Positions 44,599 to 53,142 of a DNA stretch of 64,000 nucleotides are shown piece after piece. A program made the translations under genes and the position numbers. A model generated the notes under the pieces. The model had not been told where the DNA came from. It saw only the letters and a program-made list of their open reading frames with translations, and made no database searches. The stretch is from SYFT01 sp964471115 (GTDB taxonomy: Bacteria; Acidobacteriota; Vicinamibacteria; Vicinamibacterales; SCN-69-37). The number at the start of each line of letters is the position of its first letter. The stretch's first letter is position 1. The stretch lies in the NCBI GenBank assembly GCA_964471115.1, contig CAYYFE010000003.1, positions 1 through 64,000 on the forward strand. Reading direction: 5' to 3'.

Positions 44599-45396
44599 TC
44601 AGGCCGTCGTCGCCGGCGCCGCGCCGCCCCGGCGCCGCAGGATCAGCAACATCGCGATCGACACCGGCACCAGGATGAGCGACACGAACTGCGACGTCGA
44701 GAGGTCGCCGAACACGGTGCCGCGCTGCAGGTCGCCGCGGTAGAACTCGATGATGAATCGAGAAATCGCGTACAGGCCCATGTAGAGCCAGAACGTCCGG
44801 CCCGCAAACGGCTTGCCGCGCCGCTCGGTGAGCAGCAGCACCGCCAGAATCAGCAGTTCGGCGCCCGCGTCATAGATCTGCGTGGGGTGCAGCGGAATGT
44901 TGAGGGGGGTGCCGACGTTGGCGTTGGCAATCGGATTGGTGAACGTGATGCCCCACGCCGCGTCGGTCGGCCGGCCGTAACAGCAGCCGGCCAGCAGGCA
45001 GCCGAATCGGCCGACGACGTGGCCCAGCGCGATGCCGGGCGCCATCAGGTCGCCCGTCGCCCAGACGGGCAGCTGGTAGCGGCGCACCAGCCAGATCCCC
45101 ACGGCGACCGCGGCAATCAGGCCGCCGTAGAACACGCCGCCGGCGCGCACCAGCGAGAGCAGTTCACGCGGCTGTTGCCGGAAGTACTCCCAGTCCACGG
45201 CAATCAGCATCAACTTGGCGCCCACCAGCGCCGCGATGATCAGGTAGATGCCGAGGTCCATGATCTTGGCCGGGTCGACGCCCGCGCGCCGCGCGCGGAC
45301 GACGGCCAGCTGCAGGCCGATGAGGTAGGCCGCCGCCAGCAGGACGCCGTACGAGTAGACCGGCCAGTTGCCGATTTCAAACAGGATTGGGTACAT
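44599..45396 (-). CDS. lgt: Prolipoprotein diacylglyceryl transferase
   Basis: Lgt attaches diacylglycerol to the lipobox cysteine of prolipoproteins in the inner membrane. The 265-residue protein has seven hydrophobic segments, the signature HVVGRFGCLLAGCCYGRPT, and FEIGNWPVYSYGVLLA at the N-terminus. It overlaps the end of lspA by 20 bases, so the two lipoprotein-maturation enzymes are coupled. The window's lipoproteins (HEAT-cyclophilin, TPR, and the one at 56.9 kb) are likely clients. Confidence 0.96.
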   Translation of the reverse strand: MYPILFEIGNWPVYSYGVLLAAAYLIGLQLAVVRARRAGVDPAKIMDLGIYLIIAALVGAKLMLIAVDWEYFRQQPRELLSLVRAGGVFYGGLIAAVAVGIWLVRRYQLPVWATGDLMAPGIALGHVVGRFGCLLAGCCYGRPTDAAWGITFTNPIANANVGTPLNIPLHPTQIYDAGAELLILAVLLLTERRGKPFAGRTFWLYMGLYAISRFIIEFYRGDLQRGTVFGDLSTSQFVSLILVPVSIAMLLILRRRGGAAPATTA

Positions 45397-45871
45397 GCTT
45401 TCTCACCAGGAGCAGGTCGGCAAACACCAGAATGGCGCCGACCGTGATGGCCGCGTCCGCCACGTTGAAGGCCCAGAAGTGCCAGGTGCCCCAGTACAGG
45501 TCCACGAAGTCGAGGACGTAGCCCTGCCGCACCCGGTCGATCAGATTCCCGATGGCGCCGCCGAAGATGCAGGCCATTCCCGCGCGGGCCAGCCGTTCGT
45601 GCGGCTCGATCATGCGCGCGTATAACGTGATGCCCACCAGCGCCGCTACGGCCATCGCCGCCGTCAGCAGCCGCTTGTAGGGCACGTCGAGCGAGTTGAA
45701 CAGGCCGAACGCCACGCCTTCGTTGCGCACGTGCACCAGGTCGAAGAAACCCGGGATGACGGTGAGGCTGTCGTAGGGGCCAATCGCCGCGAACACCATC
45801 GCCTTGGTGATCTGGTCGGCGACCACGATGGCGACCACGCACCAGACCAGCAGCGGAATGCGCCGGATCAT
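45377..45871 (-). CDS. lspA: Signal peptidase II
   Basis: LspA cleaves the signal peptide of diacylated prolipoproteins. The 164-residue aspartic protease has four membrane segments and the catalytic regions VRNEGVAFGLF, GGAIGNLIDRVRQGYVLDFVD (two Asp) and FNVADAAITVG. The ATG at 45871 overlaps the ileS stop by 4 bases, as is common for ileS-lspA. Full length. Confidence 0.96.
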   Translation of the reverse strand: MIRRIPLLVWCVVAIVVADQITKAMVFAAIGPYDSLTVIPGFFDLVHVRNEGVAFGLFNSLDVPYKRLLTAAMAVAALVGITLYARMIEPHERLARAGMACIFGGAIGNLIDRVRQGYVLDFVDLYWGTWHFWAFNVADAAITVGAILVFADLLLVRKHVPNPV

Positions 45872-48618
45872 GCGGGCACCCCGACGGCATCGGCGCAGCG
45901 GCCGCAGACGCCCTCGGCCGTGGTGAGGTCGCCGACGAAACGCCAGCAGCGCGGGCACTTGTCTCCCGACGCATGTGCGACCGCGACCGACACCGGGCCG
46001 TCGCCCTCCGCCAATGTCACCTGCGACACGATGAAGATCATGGGCAGGTCGGCCTCCACCGCGCGCAGGCGACGCAGGTCGTCGCCCGAGGCCGTGACCG
46101 TCACATGGGCGGTCAGCGGCGCGCCGATCGTCTTGGCCGCGCGCGCCACCTCCAACGCCTCGTTCACCGTGCGCCGGATACGCGCCAGGTGCTCCCACTG
46201 TTCATCCAGGGCATCGTCGACCCAGGTGTCAGGCGTGGCGAGGAACTCCGCCAGGTGCACCGAGGATTCGCGCGTGCCCGGCAGGTGGCGCCAGATCTCG
46301 TCCGCGGTCATCGACAGGAGGGGCGCGATGAGCCGCACCAGGCCGTTGGCCAGGTGATACAGCGCCGTCTGCGCGGAGCGGCGCTCGGGCGCCGCCGGGC
46401 GGAACGTGTAGAGGCGGTCCTTCGACACGTCCAGGTACAACGCGCTCAATTCCACCGTGACGAATTCGTTGATCGTGTGCGCGAGGCTCTGGAAGTCGTA
46501 CGCGTCGTAATCGGCGCGGACCGTGCGGTCGAGCCGCGCGAGCCGCGACAGGATGTACCGGTCGACGCTGAGCATCGACTCGTGCGGCACGACGTCGACG
46601 GCCGGGTCGAAGTCGTACAGGTTCGACAGCAGGTACCGGAAGGTGTTCCGGATCTTGCGGTAGGCCTCGACCGTGCGCGCCAGCACTTCCTTGCCCAGCC
46701 GGATTTCGTCGCGGTAGTCGACCATCGCCACCCACAGGCGCAACACGTCCGCCCCGTGGTCCTTCATGACCTGCTGCGGCGCGATGACGTTGCCCAGCGA
46801 CTTCGACATCTTGCGGCCGTGGGTGTCGACGACGAAGCCGTGGGTGAGGACGCCTCGGTACGGCGCGCGGCCGCGGGTGCCGACGCCCACCAGCAGCGAC
46901 GACTGGAACCAGCCGCGGTACTGATCCGTGCCTTCGAGGTACAGATCCGCCGGCCACGTCAGATCGGGCCGCTGCGCCAGCACCGCCTCGTGGCTCGATC
47001 CGGAGTCGAACCACACGTCGAGGATGTCGTGTTCGCGCTCGAACGCCGTGCCGCCGCACTCACACCGGAAGCCCTCCGGCAGGAACGCGTCGATGGGCTG
47101 TTCGTACCACGCGTCGGCATTGTGCTGCGCGAACACGTCGGCCGCGCGCGCCACCAGCTCGGGCGTCAGGTGCGACCGGCCGCATCCGGTGCACGTGACC
47201 GCCGGGATGGGCACGCCCCACGCCCGCTGCCGCGAAATGCACCAGTCGGGACGCGTCTGGAACATGCCCGTCATCCGCTCCCGGCCCCACGTGGGGTGCC
47301 AGCGCACCTGGTCGGCCGCGGCCGTGGCATCCGCGCGCAGTCCGTCCATGCGGATGAACCACTGCGGCGTCGCCAGGAAGATCACGGGCTGGTGGCAGCG
47401 CCAGCAGTGCGGATACGAATGCTCGAACGAGGACCGGTGCCACAACGCGCCGCGGTCGGCCAGCGCCTGTTCCACCACCGGGTTGGCCTCGAACACCTTC
47501 AGGCCGCCCACCACGGGCGTGTCGTCGGCGAACCGGCCGTGCGTGCCGATGGGCGTGGTGATCGGCAATCCGTACTTCACGCCGGTGTTGAAGTCGTCGG
47601 TGCCGTGACCGGGCGCCGTGTGCACCGCGCCGGTGCCCTGCTCCAGCGTCACGTACGCGCCCAGCACGCCGACCGAATCCCGGTCGTACAACGGATGCCG
47701 GAACGTTACGTGTTCGAGCGCACTGCCGGGGAAGGTCGCCAGCCGCGGGCCGAGCGTCCGTCCGGTCTTCGCGGACACGGCCTCCGCCAGCCCGGTGGCG
47801 ACGATGACCGCGCGTCCCTCGAATTCGAACGCGCCGTATTCCAGCTCCGGATGAAACGCGACGGCCAGGTTGGCCGGGATCGTCCACGGCGTGGTCGTCC
47901 AGATCAGCACCGAGACCTGCCGGCCGGCCAGTGCCGGCACGCGGGAGGCCAGCGTCGTGTCGGTCGACGCGAGCGGGAACTCGACGTAGATCGATGGCGA
48001 CGTGTGGGTCTCGTATTCGACTTCGGCCTCGGCCAGCGCCGTGCGATCGCGCAGGCACCAATGCACCGGCTTCTTGCCTTTGTAGACCAGCCCGCGTTCG
48101 ACGAACCGCCCAAGCGCGCGCACGATGGCCGCCTGGAACTCGAACTGCATCGTCAGGTAGGGGCGATCCCAGTCGCCGAGGACGCCCAGCCGTTCGAAGT
48201 CGGCCCGCTGCGAGGCGACGAACTTCTCCGCGTACGCCCGGCAGGCGCGGCGGAAGTCGCCGAGCGATCGGTCCTTGGCGGCCGGGCCCAGCTCCCGCTC
48301 GACGTTCAGTTCGATCGGCAGGCCGTGGCAGTCCCAGCCGGGCACGTACGGCGAGTCGAATCCCGCCATCGACTTCGACTTGACGACGATGTCCTTGAGG
48401 ATCTTGTTGAGGGCATGGCCGGTGTGGATGTCGCCGTTGGCGTACGGCGGTCCATCGTGCAGCACGAACGTCGGCGCGCCCTTCCGGCGCGCGCGAATCT
48501 GCGCGTACAACTTCTCCTGCTGCCAGCGGGCGATTGCCGCCGGCTCAGCCGTCGGCAGGTTCGCCTTCATGGGGAAGTCGGTACGGGGGAGATTGAGGGT
48601 GTCCTTCCAGTCGCGCAT
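45868..48618 (-). CDS. ileS: Isoleucyl-tRNA synthetase
   Basis: IleS charges tRNA-Ile. The 916-residue class I enzyme has the HIGH-type motif GPPYANGDIHTGHALNK, the editing domain, the KMSKS motif GRKMSKSLGN, and a C-terminal zinc ribbon (CPRCWRFVGDLTTAEGVCGRC). A zinc ribbon at the C-terminus marks the bacterial eubacterial-type IleS. The ATG at 48618 lies 31 bases from the divergent HAD gene. It heads ileS-lspA-lgt-rluD-nudix. Confidence 0.97.
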   Translation of the reverse strand: MRDWKDTLNLPRTDFPMKANLPTAEPAAIARWQQEKLYAQIRARRKGAPTFVLHDGPPYANGDIHTGHALNKILKDIVVKSKSMAGFDSPYVPGWDCHGLPIELNVERELGPAAKDRSLGDFRRACRAYAEKFVASQRADFERLGVLGDWDRPYLTMQFEFQAAIVRALGRFVERGLVYKGKKPVHWCLRDRTALAEAEVEYETHTSPSIYVEFPLASTDTTLASRVPALAGRQVSVLIWTTTPWTIPANLAVAFHPELEYGAFEFEGRAVIVATGLAEAVSAKTGRTLGPRLATFPGSALEHVTFRHPLYDRDSVGVLGAYVTLEQGTGAVHTAPGHGTDDFNTGVKYGLPITTPIGTHGRFADDTPVVGGLKVFEANPVVEQALADRGALWHRSSFEHSYPHCWRCHQPVIFLATPQWFIRMDGLRADATAAADQVRWHPTWGRERMTGMFQTRPDWCISRQRAWGVPIPAVTCTGCGRSHLTPELVARAADVFAQHNADAWYEQPIDAFLPEGFRCECGGTAFEREHDILDVWFDSGSSHEAVLAQRPDLTWPADLYLEGTDQYRGWFQSSLLVGVGTRGRAPYRGVLTHGFVVDTHGRKMSKSLGNVIAPQQVMKDHGADVLRLWVAMVDYRDEIRLGKEVLARTVEAYRKIRNTFRYLLSNLYDFDPAVDVVPHESMLSVDRYILSRLARLDRTVRADYDAYDFQSLAHTINEFVTVELSALYLDVSKDRLYTFRPAAPERRSAQTALYHLANGLVRLIAPLLSMTADEIWRHLPGTRESSVHLAEFLATPDTWVDDALDEQWEHLARIRRTVNEALEVARAAKTIGAPLTAHVTVTASGDDLRRLRAVEADLPMIFIVSQVTLAEGDGPVSVAVAHASGDKCPRCWRFVGDLTTAEGVCGRCADAVGVPA

Positions 48619-48637
48619 GGGCCGTAAACCCTCATTC

Positions 48638-48643
48638 TATAAT
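48638..48643. promoter_or_regulatory. Shared -10 region of HAD gene and ileS
   Basis: TATAAT on the plus strand is 6 bases before the HAD gene's GTG. The same site reads TATAGAAT on the minus strand, facing ileS, because the core ATTCTATAAT is nearly palindromic. The plus-strand RNA would be leaderless. Confidence 0.55.
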
Positions 48644-48649
48644 CAGTTA

Positions 48650-49333
48650 GTGACATCCACCGCAGCCGTCTTTTTCGACGTGGACTTCACCCTCATCCGC
48701 CCGGGCCGCCGGTTTCAGGGCGAGGGGTACGCCGACACCTGCCGGAAGCACGGCGTGACGGTGTCGGCGGAGGCGTTCGAGGCGGGGGTGGCGGAGGCGG
48801 CGGCGCTGCTCGAGGTGGTGGAGCAGCGGTATCAGGACGAGGTGTGGGTGCGGTACACGGCGCGCATCATCGAGGGCATGGGCGGGCAGGGCCCCGGCGT
48901 GCTGACGGCGGCGCGGGAAATTTATGCCGACTGGGCGGAGCACCGGCATTTCGAGATGTACGACGACGTGCCGGCGACGCTGCGGACGCTGCACGCGCGC
49001 GGCCTGCGCATCGGGCTGATCTCCAATTCACATCGGCCGCTGGATTCGTTTCAGGAGCACTTTGCGCTGAGCGGCCTGGTGACGGTGGCGGTGTCATCGG
49101 CCGAGTTCGGCGTCATGAAGCCCGACCCGCGCATCTTCGAAGAGGCGCTGCACCGCATGCGGGTGGCGGCCGGCGCGGCGGTCATGGTGGGCGACAGCTG
49201 GGCGCACGATGTGACGGGCGCGCGTCAGGCCGGGATGCGCGGGGTGTGGCTCGATCGCCACGCCCGCGGCACCCGGCCCGACACGGACACGCCGGTCATT
49301 CACACGCTGGCGGACCTGCCGCCCTTGTTGTAG
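48650..49333 (+). CDS. HAD-superfamily hydrolase
   Basis: The 227-residue protein has all four HAD motifs: FFDVDFTLI (nucleophile Asp), LISNSH, the lysine in GVMKPDPRIF, and MVGDSWAHDVTGA. It has a helical cap (about 20-95) and resembles small phosphatases of the haloacid-dehalogenase/phosphoglycolate-phosphatase group. The substrate is unknown. The GTG at 48650 begins the first motif region; longer starts would read through the promoter and into ileS. It is convergent with glutamine synthetase, with 3 bases between the stops. Confidence 0.88.
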   Translation: MTSTAAVFFDVDFTLIRPGRRFQGEGYADTCRKHGVTVSAEAFEAGVAEAAALLEVVEQRYQDEVWVRYTARIIEGMGGQGPGVLTAAREIYADWAEHRHFEMYDDVPATLRTLHARGLRIGLISNSHRPLDSFQEHFALSGLVTVAVSSAEFGVMKPDPRIFEEALHRMRVAAGAAVMVGDSWAHDVTGARQAGMRGVWLDRHARGTRPDTDTPVIHTLADLPPLL

Positions 49334-49336
49334 TCG

Positions 49337-50776
49337 TCAGAACTGGCTCCAGAGGTACTGGTTCGTCACCTCGTGGTGGAACTGCACCTCGGCGGTCTTG
49401 ATGCGCGAGCCCAGCGCCTTCGGGCAGCGGTCGGCCTGCATCTGCTTGACGTCCACGAACCGGCCGTGCACTTCTTCACCGAGCAGCTCGGCCATGAGCT
49501 TGCTGCCCTTGAACAGGCGGATGCCGTCGTAGATGTTGTCGGGCAGGAACCGGGTGCGCGACCGGCGCGTCTCGGCGTCGCCCTCCTCGATCGGGCCTTC
49601 CAGGCCGGTGCGCAGCAGCAGGTACAACGCGAGGTACGGGTTGGCGTCCGGCGCAATGGACCGCACCTCGACGCGCGCGGACTTTTCGTTGCCGATCGGG
49701 ATGCGCACCATCGCGCCGCGATTGACCGCCGACGCCTTGATCTGGTTCGGCGCCTCGTAGTGCGGGTCGAGCCGGCGGTAGGCGTTCACGCTCGGGTTGA
49801 GCGCCAGGCACAACTCCTGGCCGCTGGCCAGGATGCGATCGATGAAGTTCCACGCCGGCTTGGACATCGCGTCGGGACCCTTCGCGTCGTAGAAGATGTT
49901 CTTGCCGTTCTTCGAGATCGACAGGTTGGTGTGCATGCCGTTGCCGTTGACGCCGGTCACCGGCTTGGGCAGAAACGACGCCGTCAGGTCCATGCGCGCG
50001 GCCACCTGCCGGCACGCCAGCTTGTAGAGCAGCACCTGGTCGGCGGCGATGTTGACCTCGGTGTACGAGTAGTTCATCTCGAACTGCGACGGCGCCACTT
50101 CGGGATGGTCCTTCTCGTTGGCGAACCCGAGCGCGCGCTGCACCTCGGCCGCGGTGTCGATGAACAGGCGGAGCGGGTCGCCGGGCAGCGAGTGGTAGTA
50201 GCCGCCGGTGCTGATGAATTCGAACGCGCCCGTCTCGTGATAGTGCCGCTCGGCGTCGCGTCCCTTGAACAGGAACCCTTCGATCTCGTTGGCCGCGTTG
50301 AACGTGACGCCGTCCTTCTTGAACTTCTGCGCCGTCCACGCCTTGAGCCGCGACCGGAGGTCGGCCACGTAGGGCGAGCCGTCCTTCTCGAGCACGTCGG
50401 CGAACACCAGCACCTTGCCAGGGCCGAACACGTCGGACGGCAGGTGATAGAGCGCCGGCCAGTCAATCGACAGCCGCAGATCGGACTCCGCCTGCTGCGA
50501 GAAGCCGCGGATCGAGGAGCCGTCGAACGTCAGGTTGTCGGCCGACTTGAGCAGGAACTTCTTGTCGTAGTCGAGCATGTGCAGCCGGCCTTCGAGATCG
50601 GCGAAACACACGGTGACCGCCTTGATACGCTTCTCGTCCGACAGGTATCGCGTGTGTTTTTCGCGGAGCTTGTCGGGCGACACGCGCTTGAGCCGGGCGT
50701 CCTTGGTCGCCAGGTTCATCTCTTCGAGTTTGTCGTAGGGGATTTCGAGGAAGTCGCGAAGCGGGGCAGTGGGCAT
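49337..50776 (-). CDS. glnA: Glutamine synthetase, type I family
   Basis: GlnA makes glutamine from glutamate, ammonia and ATP. The 479-residue protein has the N-terminal beta-grasp (RIKAVTVCFADLEGR), the active-site blocks FDGSSIRGFS, GYYHSLPGD, PSQFEMNYSYTEVNIAADQ, NGNGMHTNLSI and NRGAMVRIP. I see no clear adenylylation-loop sequence of the proteobacterial kind (NLYDLPPEE); the corresponding region reads DNIYDGIRLFKG. Regulation by adenylylation is therefore doubtful. Monocistronic, divergent from the next gene. A CTGGAG ribosome site precedes the ATG. Confidence 0.93.
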   Translation of the reverse strand: MPTAPLRDFLEIPYDKLEEMNLATKDARLKRVSPDKLREKHTRYLSDEKRIKAVTVCFADLEGRLHMLDYDKKFLLKSADNLTFDGSSIRGFSQQAESDLRLSIDWPALYHLPSDVFGPGKVLVFADVLEKDGSPYVADLRSRLKAWTAQKFKKDGVTFNAANEIEGFLFKGRDAERHYHETGAFEFISTGGYYHSLPGDPLRLFIDTAAEVQRALGFANEKDHPEVAPSQFEMNYSYTEVNIAADQVLLYKLACRQVAARMDLTASFLPKPVTGVNGNGMHTNLSISKNGKNIFYDAKGPDAMSKPAWNFIDRILASGQELCLALNPSVNAYRRLDPHYEAPNQIKASAVNRGAMVRIPIGNEKSARVEVRSIAPDANPYLALYLLLRTGLEGPIEEGDAETRRSRTRFLPDNIYDGIRLFKGSKLMAELLGEEVHGRFVDVKQMQADRCPKALGSRIKTAEVQFHHEVTNQYLWSQF

Positions 50777-50820
50777 GGTTGGCTCCAGTTAGAATAAAGT
50801 TCACAGAAGATACCATAAAA
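50777..50820. promoter_or_regulatory. AT-rich divergent promoter region (glnA / transporter-synthase gene)
   Basis: The 44 bases between the starts are clearly richer in A/T than the genes. On the minus strand TTTATTCT precedes CTGGAG and the glnA ATG. On the plus strand no ribosome site precedes the ATG at 50821 and GATACCAT could act as -10. Confidence 0.4.
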
Positions 50821-53091
50821 ATGACGGCAGTAAGCTTATCCAGAACAGCAATAAGTCTTGCTGTCGTCCTTGCGTCGGGGCTGGCCGCGCTCATCTATCA
50901 GGTGGTGTGGCAGCGGTGGCTGACCCTGACCACCGGCGCCACCAGTGACAGCGTGGCCATCGTGGTCGCGGCCTTTTTGGCCGGGCTCAGTCTCGGGGCG
51001 GTGCTGGGCGGGTCGGTGGCCGACCGGCGGGGGCCGCACCGAGGCTGGCTCATCGTCGCCGCCCTCGAGGTCGTGGTCGCCGTGGTCGCGCTCGGCAGTG
51101 ACGTCGTGTTGGTCGACCTGCTGCCGGCGTGGCGCGGGCTTGGCCCGGAGGCGCCGCTGCGGACGTGGGCCGTGTTGCTCGTGGTGTTGGTGGTGCCGAC
51201 CGTGCCGATGGGGATGGCGTTGCCCGTGCTGGCCACCGCCGAGCCGGCGGCCTCACCCCGGGGCCAGGCGGCGCGGATCAGCCGGCTGTCGTTCGCCAAT
51301 ACGCTGGGGGCCGCGGCCGGTGCCCTGCTGGTGCCGTTCGTGCTGGCGCCCGCGCTGGGGTTTGACGGCGCCGTGCGCGCGGGTGCCGGGCTCAACCTCG
51401 GCGCGGCGGCGCTGGCGGTGTGGCTCTGGTGGAGCCAGCCCGCCAGTGTCCCCACCGGACCGCTGCGCGCCGGAGACACCGCCGTCATGCCCGGCCCTGC
51501 CTGGTGGGTGGGCTGGACCGCGCACCATGCCGCTGTGGGCGCGCTCACGCTGGCGTACGAACTGCTTGCGTTTCGCATGCTCGAGCACATCATCAAGGCG
51601 CGATCGTTCACCTTTGGATTGCTTCTCGGGTCGCTGCTGGCCGGGTATGCCTTCGGCGCGCTGGCCGGCGATTGGCTGAGCGTCCGTCTGGGGCCGCGGC
51701 CCTGGCGCGCCTTCTTTGCCACGTACGTGGCGCTGGGCGGCGTGATGGTGGCCGCGCCGCTGGTGATCTGGTGGGGATTGACGTTGTCGCCCGCCACCAA
51801 TCCGTGGTCGCAGTCGCTGGCCCTGCCGCATCCGCCCTCGGATGCCATCGCGCTGCTGTTCGGCTATGGCGTGGCGCCGGTGCTCCTGCTGGTGGTGCCG
51901 GGCGCGCTGATGGGGTTTGGTTTCAGTCTGACGCAGCACCTCATTCACACCGATCTCGCGTCGGTGGGCCGGCGGCTGGGGGTGTTGCAGGGCGCCGCCA
52001 TCGCGGGGTCGGTGGCCGGCGCGTGGCTCGTGGCGCACTGGGGATTCCCGGTGCTGGGGACCGCCGTGATGTGGCCCGCGCTCGGCGGCGTCGCGGCGGC
52101 GTACGCGATCCTCGGATTCCGAAAGACCCGGTCGTGGGGGCTGGTCGTGTCGCTGGCCGTGGTGCTCATGATCGCCGTGGTGTGGCCGACGAATGGGGAT
52201 TTCTGGCGGGTGCTGAGCGGTGTCCATGACGCCGGGCGTTGGCACTGGCATGAGGGCGGCAACGGCGTCACCGCCATCGTGTTTGATGACCCGGCGGACG
52301 CGCGCGCGGCCACGGTGTTTGCCAATGGCCTGGGGCAGAGCCGACTGCCGCGTGACTCGCACCCGGTGCACGTGACGCTGGGCGCGGTCCCCGTGCTGCT
52401 GCATCCCGCGCCGCGCCGTGTGGCGATCGTCGGGTTGGGATCCGGGGCGACGGCCTGGGCGGCGAGCGCGCGCCCCGACACCGAAGCCATCGTGGTCTGG
52501 GAAGTCTTCGGCGGGCAGCCGCGCCTGTTGCGCGAGTACGCCGCGCGCACCGGCGACCCGGCGGCCGACTGGTTCACGCGCGACCCCCGCCTCTCGATTC
52601 GGCCCGGTGACGGGCGCCGGCACCTGCGCCTGGGTGACGAGCGGTTCGACGTGATCGAGGCCGATGCGCTGCGGCCTGAATCGGCCATGGCCGGCCACCT
52701 CTACTCGGTCGAGTTCTTCTCCTTGGTGCGCTCGCGGCTGCGCGACGGCGGCCTGGCCGTGACGTGGGTGCCCACGCCGCGAGTGCTCGCGACGATGCGA
52801 CAGGTGTTTCCGGAAGTCGTGTACCTCGGGGACCTGCTGGCCATCGGGTCGGACCGTCCGATCGAGGTGTCCTGGGAGACCGTCCGCGCGCGACTGGAGA
52901 TGCCGGGGGTGCGCGCGCACTTTGCCGCCGGCGGCGTCGACATCGACGCCATCCTGGCGCCCGTACTGCAGCCGGGCCCCCGGGTCTGGCCGGTCCTGCC
53001 GCGCCGCCTCAATACCGACCTGCACCCGCGAGACGAACTGCCGCCGGTTGACCGGTGGTGGGCGCGCCTTCGGCAGTCGGTGTGGCGCTGA
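50821..53091 (+). CDS. Fused membrane transporter-like and spermidine-synthase-like protein
   Basis: The 756-residue protein has an N-terminal half of about 12 hydrophobic segments (to about residue 470) resembling the MFS-like module of bacterial spermidine-synthase fusions. The C-terminal half (about 530-700) has the nucleotide-fold motif VAIVGLGSGATAWAA and FDVIEADAL. The aspartate pair that holds the amino group in true SpeE proteins is not obvious, so aminopropyl transfer is not assured. No speD is nearby. The ATG at 50821 begins the first membrane helix. Its substrate is unknown. Confidence 0.8.
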   Translation: MTAVSLSRTAISLAVVLASGLAALIYQVVWQRWLTLTTGATSDSVAIVVAAFLAGLSLGAVLGGSVADRRGPHRGWLIVAALEVVVAVVALGSDVVLVDLLPAWRGLGPEAPLRTWAVLLVVLVVPTVPMGMALPVLATAEPAASPRGQAARISRLSFANTLGAAAGALLVPFVLAPALGFDGAVRAGAGLNLGAAALAVWLWWSQPASVPTGPLRAGDTAVMPGPAWWVGWTAHHAAVGALTLAYELLAFRMLEHIIKARSFTFGLLLGSLLAGYAFGALAGDWLSVRLGPRPWRAFFATYVALGGVMVAAPLVIWWGLTLSPATNPWSQSLALPHPPSDAIALLFGYGVAPVLLLVVPGALMGFGFSLTQHLIHTDLASVGRRLGVLQGAAIAGSVAGAWLVAHWGFPVLGTAVMWPALGGVAAAYAILGFRKTRSWGLVVSLAVVLMIAVVWPTNGDFWRVLSGVHDAGRWHWHEGGNGVTAIVFDDPADARAATVFANGLGQSRLPRDSHPVHVTLGAVPVLLHPAPRRVAIVGLGSGATAWAASARPDTEAIVVWEVFGGQPRLLREYAARTGDPAADWFTRDPRLSIRPGDGRRHLRLGDERFDVIEADALRPESAMAGHLYSVEFFSLVRSRLRDGGLAVTWVPTPRVLATMRQVFPEVVYLGDLLAIGSDRPIEVSWETVRARLEMPGVRAHFAAGGVDIDAILAPVLQPGPRVWPVLPRRLNTDLHPRDELPPVDRWWARLRQSVWR

Positions 53092-53092
53092 C

Positions 53093-53142
53093 TTGACACC
53101 GGCCTGACGGACGTAATATCCTTACATCCGGATTTACGGATG
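53093..53142 (+). promoter_or_regulatory. Promoter and palindromic operator overlapping the regulator start codon
   Basis: TTGACA (53093-53098) is followed by TAATAT (53114-53119; 15-base spacer) or TATCCT (53117-53122; 18-base spacer). Just downstream CATCCG and CGGATG (53125-53130 and 53137-53142) form a perfect palindrome with a 6-base centre. The right arm includes the ATG. An ArsR-type dimer bound here would block transcription and translation start, giving autoregulation. Confidence 0.6.
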
